64,000 nt of DNA. It comes from Alligator mississippiensis (Eukaryota > Chordata > Crocodylia > Alligatoridae). Position numbers and translations under genes: made by a program. Below the pieces are notes generated by a model that made no database searches, was not told the origin of the DNA, and saw nothing but the letters and a program-made list of their open reading frames with translations. Location of the stretch: contig NC_081824.1 of the NCBI RefSeq assembly GCF_030867095.1, positions 49,634,882-49,698,881 on the forward strand. The letters run 5' to 3'. This document shows positions 59,357 through 64,000 of this stretch, piece by piece; position 1 is the stretch's first letter, and each line of letters starts with the position of its first letter.

Positions 59357-59633
59357 TGGTGTGTCTACACGTGATGTTACATCACCATAGCAATGCACTA
59401 TAGCGACATAGCAACTGCAGACAAAACCCATGATGCCACAGCTATGTTGCTTTAGTGATGTGCTCCCCTATTATATTGTGTCACTATGGTGACACAGTAT
59501 CCAAAAATAACCATGCTCAGCAGCCAAGCCGCAGCATCAGCAGTTACTATGCCATCTTTTAGTGCTTCCAAGAGGAAGTACTAAATGATGGCTCAGTAAC
59601 AACGGTGCCATAGTGACACGTGTAGACGTGCCC
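59357..59633. mobile_element. TIR element, 277 bp
   Basis: Left GGTGTGTCTACACGTGATG and right GTGACACGTGTAGACGTGCC are inverted partners. Inside, CACTATAGCGACATAG and TAGTGATG-like phrases pair, and AGTGCTTCCAAGAGGAAGTACT is a hairpin. The sister copy is at 29971-30177. Confidence 0.8.
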
Positions 59634-60829
59634 ATTGTATCTTAATTCCAACCTAGGTTATTTTACCCTACATTTTTCAAATAATGGTTTTCCCATGTTG
59701 TTCAGAACTGCTTGTAATATTCCTTCTCTATATTCAAATGAAGTAACAATTAACCTGCAACAAAAAGTTGGTAAAGAACATGTAACTGTTTTTAGCAGGT
59801 TGTGACCTGCTAACTAGCACATATAGGTTATAAAACACTCACTGTTGTTATGTTTCAGTGACTCTTCACTGTTTCTGAATTCCCGTGTATTGTTCCTCTC
59901 TTTGTCATTTCTCTCAGCATCATAATCTAACTTTGTATGCACCATCGTTGATACCTTGGTCACTAAGGTTTGTCTTATGAAAAGGTTTCAGCAGCTAATC
60001 CATAGGAAAAAAATACATATAAATCTTATAAATGCTTATAAAAAATGTCCATCACTGTTGATTATCAAAATATGCATGTACAAAATAGAAACTTTTTTCC
60101 TATTCAGTCTGTTTCACTTGAGGATGCCACCAACCAGCTTATAACTTCAGAATAAATTCCATATGAGATAATTGTTTGGTTCTGATGTTGCAATAATGAT
60201 ATAAAGTTATAAAGCAGAAAGGAGGAAGTAAATCAGCTTCTTATAAAACAAAAGAAAGTAATAAGGCTTTGTTTATATCTAGCTGGAAGTGTAAACCATT
60301 TCAGTCAGCAAAGTATCTCAGAACCTGTTACTAAGTTTCATCTATATAAATAAATATTTGGGAAGTTTCAGGTATTTTTAAAGGACAAAATTATGTTTTA
60401 TTTGGGTTTAGAAGTAGAATTGGAAGGTTATTGAATGAGCAGTGGGTAGGACCCTTCTAGAGTGCTAGAGAAATGATTTAGCATTGGAATCTAGACAAAA
60501 AATTGGCAATAGAAATAAATTAATACTGAAAGAAAGGCTATAGCACATATGTTTAATATGCTCAGGACAGTCTAAACCTCAAAGGAGCCAGCAGCTGCAT
60601 TTTCTACAACCAGCTGGAGCCTTTGTATTTTTTTTCATATTCAATTCCAGATACAATGAACTATGCTAATTCAATATATAGCTTTATACTCTATAATTAA
60701 AATATCCCAAGGCATTAAAATAACTGGAAGCACATTTATTCATGAACAGCACTGATCTTTTCTGTCACATCTGAGTTTTTTTTAATAGAACATAATGAGA
60801 TATCTGAAACTTTCTTTACTTAAACAAGT
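59634..60829. other. Intronic interval without a recognised gene
   Basis: AT-rich, nothing assignable. Confidence 0.5.
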
Positions 60830-61051
60830 CAGTCAGCAATGTGACGCAATTGCAAGAAAAAAAGTAAATGCAATTTTGGGCTGCATCAACAGTATTATTA
60901 GGTGTTAGGCACAGGAGATAAGTGTCTAACTCTACTAGGCACTGATTGGCCTCATCTAGAGTATCCTGTGGAGTTCTGAGTTTCACATTTTAAGAAGGGT
61001 ACGGAGAAGGTAGAGAGGGTCCAGAGGTGGGCAGCAAAATGATAAGGAAGG
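60830..61051 (+). mobile_element. CR1-type LINE, 5' part of an interrupted copy
   Basis: It reads VSQQCDAIARKKVNAILGCI then a decayed block with HILRRVRR near 60990-61010. This order is CR1 ORF2, and it continues at 61191 after an inserted repeat. Confidence 0.7.
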
Positions 61052-61190
61052 CTGAAGAAGGGTGACTGCCCAAAAGCTTGCAAACAACTTTTTTCCAACT
61101 ACTCAGTTAGTCTAATAAAAGCGATCACATCTACCCAAAAAAGCCAATGTCTTTAGACCAACGCAGCTACGACCAAAACCCAGCAAGTAA
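61052..61190 (+). repeat. Interspersed repeat fragment (CCCAAAAGCTTGCAA family)
   Basis: GAAGAAGGGTGACTGCCCAA and AGCTTGCAAACAAC are followed by TTAGTCTAATAAAAG and CAACGCAGCTACGACC. It is a longer copy of the repeat at 28305 and splits a CR1. Confidence 0.65.
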
Positions 61191-61560
61191 CAAAACTAGG
61201 CATTTTCATCTTGGAGCAAAGGCAATTAGGTTGGACACAATAGAAGGCCAAATATCTGAAGGTTGCAATAGAGAAAACAACTAGTCTTGATACAAAAGAT
61301 ACCAAACATGGCTTTAAACATCAACAAAGTACATTTAGATTAGATATAAGGAAATTTCCTCTCTGTGAGGCAATAAGACAGTGGAATAAACTGCCTGGGG
61401 AACTTATGGAATCTCCTTCATTGGAGGTTCTCAAAAGGAGGCTGGATAAGTGTGGGACAGGGATGATTTAGGAGTAGCATTCCTTCCTTCATGCAAGAGA
61501 TTCCACAAGATGACCCTTAAGATCTCTTCCAACCATATGATTCTGTAATGAGGACTTCAT
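61191..61560 (+). mobile_element. CR1-type LINE, 3' part
   Basis: FRLDIRKFPL and WNKLPGELMESPSLEVLKRRLDK-like blocks are followed by a 3' core (TTAAGATCTCTTCCAACC) and ATTCTGTAATG tail. Confidence 0.85.
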
Positions 61561-62616
61561 GCAGTATTGTCTTAATATGTAATCTTTGGTGTGAATTCAC
61601 TGTGCTCTTGTCAATACAAGTCAAATCCCTCATGAGAGTTCCATGTAAACTTTTTTCTGTGTTGAAAAATGTTTTCTGGGAAACTTGCATACTTCCTCCC
61701 CACAAGTCATACTTCCCCGTCCATTGTGCTCCCCTAGAATAAAATTCAAATTTTGCATTCTATGTAAATTAATAACTGTGTTACCCAATATAATCATTAA
61801 ACTCTATGATAAACTTTGTAGAAATAAGTCTCATATGAGCCATTTGATAATACTACAATGCAGCCTTCTAAACACACACAGCATAACTCATTTTAATTTT
61901 TGAGCTTTCACTGACACTATGTGGCAAAAGTAAGAATAGCAGCCACTTTTAGTCAAGTTCTTTTTATCTCCTCTGTTTGCTAATTGTAAGATCAAGATTT
62001 CATGTTTAGCAATTTCTTTATATTAGCAGAAGGCATATGTTGTCTGATTACGATATTTAATTATGAATGAGAAAATAGATGGTGTAAAAACAAAGAGGTT
62101 TCTCACAATGCATATTTGCATTTACCATTAAGGAGTTCAAGTGCAATTTTTTTTTTGTAAACTCAAAACTAAAATTTCATCGAGGATTACAGAAGTCATG
62201 GATGAACCATGAGATATGAGTTGAGGCTTGTAACAGCAAAAATAATTCTCCTTTTTCTCCCTTTTCTTTTTGCCTTCTCTCACATATTTTTTTTTTACTC
62301 TGTCATTAAAAATCTCTCTTCTCCTTCCCTCTTTTATATTGGGGCATGTCTAGGCCTTTTTTATAAAATTTAATCACATTCAAGAATTGTCAGCCAAGAA
62401 TCAAAGAAGTTTGTTAAACTTGGACTGGTGTATGTTGCCTAGCAGGTGTTCATAACATGCAACTTTCCATGTTTCATAAGTTCCATATATCTTTTACCTT
62501 CATACTATAGGAGTTTTGGTCTTCTAAATCTCTTCCCGTTTGACCTAGAACCCAGAGGTCCCTCTTCCTCTAGGTCTCTAGGGATGCTGCATAGTTGGGG
62601 TGTGGGAAGAGGGCCC
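61561..62616. other. Intronic interval without a recognised gene
   Basis: AT-rich with T tracts near 62149 and 62289. Nothing assignable. Confidence 0.5.
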
Positions 62617-62905
62617 TATTCAATTCAGATTTGGCCTGAATCAGGGACAGCGATTCAATTAATTGATTGAACGATTCCAGTTCTGAAGATTCGATGCTGG
62701 ACATAGACACAACTTTAAAAGTTTTTTCTACATGCCTTGAGGTAGCAGGCATGGCTCATGAATGCTGCAATGCTGGGGCACATGGGCGTCCCACAGGAGT
62801 GCGGGGGGGGGCCCTTCACATGCTTGGCGGCGAACCTGGAAGTGGACCGGAAGTACTTCTGGGTCTGCCGGGGAGCACACAGGGCCCACCCCCATCGTCC
62901 CCTCA
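62617..62905. mobile_element. Second copy of the 42.3-kb foldback family (truncated)
   Basis: GGGACAGCGATTCAATTAAT, GAAGATTCGATG, AGACACAACTTTAAAAG and TCTACATGCCTTGAGGTA match the left half of the 42327-43254 element in order and orientation. The terminal TAGGG ends are missing. Confidence 0.8.
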
Positions 62906-63728
62906 GCTCAGGAATGACATGTCAACAAGGATAGGGCCCTACTTGGAAGCAAAGATGAGCCAACTTTGTGTACAGCCTTTTTTCCAGAGGCATTTCATAA
63001 CAGCTTCCTGTGTCCCATAATTGTTTCCCTAATTTAGAAAGACATGTCGGTAGGAACCTCATTAATTATTAAGGTAGTGCCTGAAACCATTAGTAGAAAT
63101 CTTATTATGCTAGACAACATTCAAACATAGGATAGAAAGTTATTCCCCAAGAATTAGTGTTTAAAATTTTGGACAAAATAAATGAGAATAAATAATTTGG
63201 CAAAAGGTTTGAACTTTTAAATGATAATTTCCCCCATTTCCTGGCTGTTTCATGCCCCTATAATGTGATTGTAAGGGAATTCTTAGTTATTCACTCAGGG
63301 CATGAACAAGGGCAGAGCAATTATTGTGGTTCATATTGTATGCTTCCAGAGAGTTTTTCTTTTTCCTAATAAGTCAGTGTAGTTTGGAAGCATTAGTTGA
63401 GAACCAAGGTAATCCAACTCCCTTCATTGTCTTGATATGCTATATTGCCTTGGGCAACTTATGTTCTATGCTTCACTTGCCTCACACACAAAATGAAGAT
63501 GATAATATTTACTTACCTCCCAGGGATGTTATGAGGATTAATTTGTTCATGTTGACATAAAGGTCTGAATATAGCATATGAAATGCAATGCATTCACTTG
63601 TGTTACTGTTGTAACCATCAAGCTTGATCCTGTTTGTGTTGTTCTGTAGAAGTTCTCCTGATTTGGTAATGCATTACCAAAAGCAATGATTGCAGCCAAG
63701 TACCTTTCTCCTTGACATAACAGGATTA
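62906..63728. other. Intronic interval without a recognised gene
   Basis: AT-rich, nothing assignable. Confidence 0.5.
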
Positions 63729-64000
63729 AGGGCATGTGTACACAACACAGGGATTTAATTCTCCCTAAACTGAAGCAGTGGTTTTTTTAAAAACACCACT
63801 TAAATTTACAGCGAAGTAAACCCCTGTGTCATGTATACCCGTGTTGAAGCCCTATCCTTATCTGCCTCTCCAGTGGCAGGGAGGGGAGAGCAAGCTGCTG
63901 GTGGTCAGAGTGAGCAGCAGGGGTGGGGAGTGGTGCTTCCCTCCACAGCAGCGGTGGCCCCCCTCAGGCAGCATCCACCCACAGGCACCCAGCTTGGGCA
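63729..64000. mobile_element. TIR element, left part (runs off the window)
   Basis: AGGGCATGTGTACACAACAC has the terminal motif of the ATGTCTACAC family. An inner inverted partner (CCTGTGTCATGTATACCC) lies at 63822-63840. GC-rich DNA continues to the window end, so the right terminus is likely outside. Confidence 0.55.

Noticed and set aside
35651..64000. HCRTR2 exon 2 within the window
   Set aside because: I looked for the first intracellular loop and TM2 coding block and did not find it. A missed match by eye is possible.
1..64000. tRNA or rRNA genes
   Set aside because: No cloverleaf box A/box B pair or rRNA core was noticed. I could not run a structural search.

Overview
This window is vertebrate nuclear DNA, most likely from a crocodilian and less likely a turtle. 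It is AT-rich and intron-poor, and it is packed with CR1 LINE copies, mostly on the + strand, whose 3' ends carry the sauropsid-type tail (TCTATGAA repeats after a GGTCCCTTCC core). There are also hAT-like and Harbinger-like DNA transposon relics, LTR relics and one antisense L1-clade element. No bacterial or viral gene layout is present. The species is inferred from repeat style only.

Only one ordinary host gene is recognisable: coding exon 1 of the orexin/hypocretin receptor type 2 gene (HCRTR2), + strand, 35422-35650. It ends at a clean GTGAGT donor in phase 1. I did not find exon 2, so 35651-64000 is probably the first part of a long intron 1. A CpG-rich, G-rich block at 36100-37110 lies just inside that intron. 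Positions 1-35000 look like upstream intergenic DNA.

Layout. 1-3.9 kb: diverged CR1 scrap, two kinds of tandem repeat and an antisense LTR. 4.06-7.64 kb: an old CR1 split by a younger CR1 whose reverse-transcriptase frame is still open for 728 codons, flanked by a 6-bp target duplication. 7.9-9.8 kb: two elements with terminal inverted repeats. 10.7-17.3 kb: a large decayed multi-part gene of a family I cannot name, interrupted by at least three DNA elements. 18.6-20.9 kb: a Harbinger-type transposase relic and an antisense LTR. 21-35 kb: mostly unremarkable AT-rich DNA with scattered repeats. 35.4 kb: HCRTR2 exon 1. 42.3-43.3 kb: a foldback element with a perfect 8-bp target duplication. 44.8-53.0 kb: an antisense L1-clade element (endonuclease, reverse transcriptase, C-terminal region and A-rich tail) broken by CR1 insertions and other DNA. 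54.4-64 kb: small hAT-like and TIR elements, CR1 tails and a second foldback copy.

The elements form an archaeological record. The order of insertion can be read from which element interrupts which. The most interesting object is the decayed gene at 10.7-17.3 kb, because its conserved blocks can be followed on both sides of each insertion.
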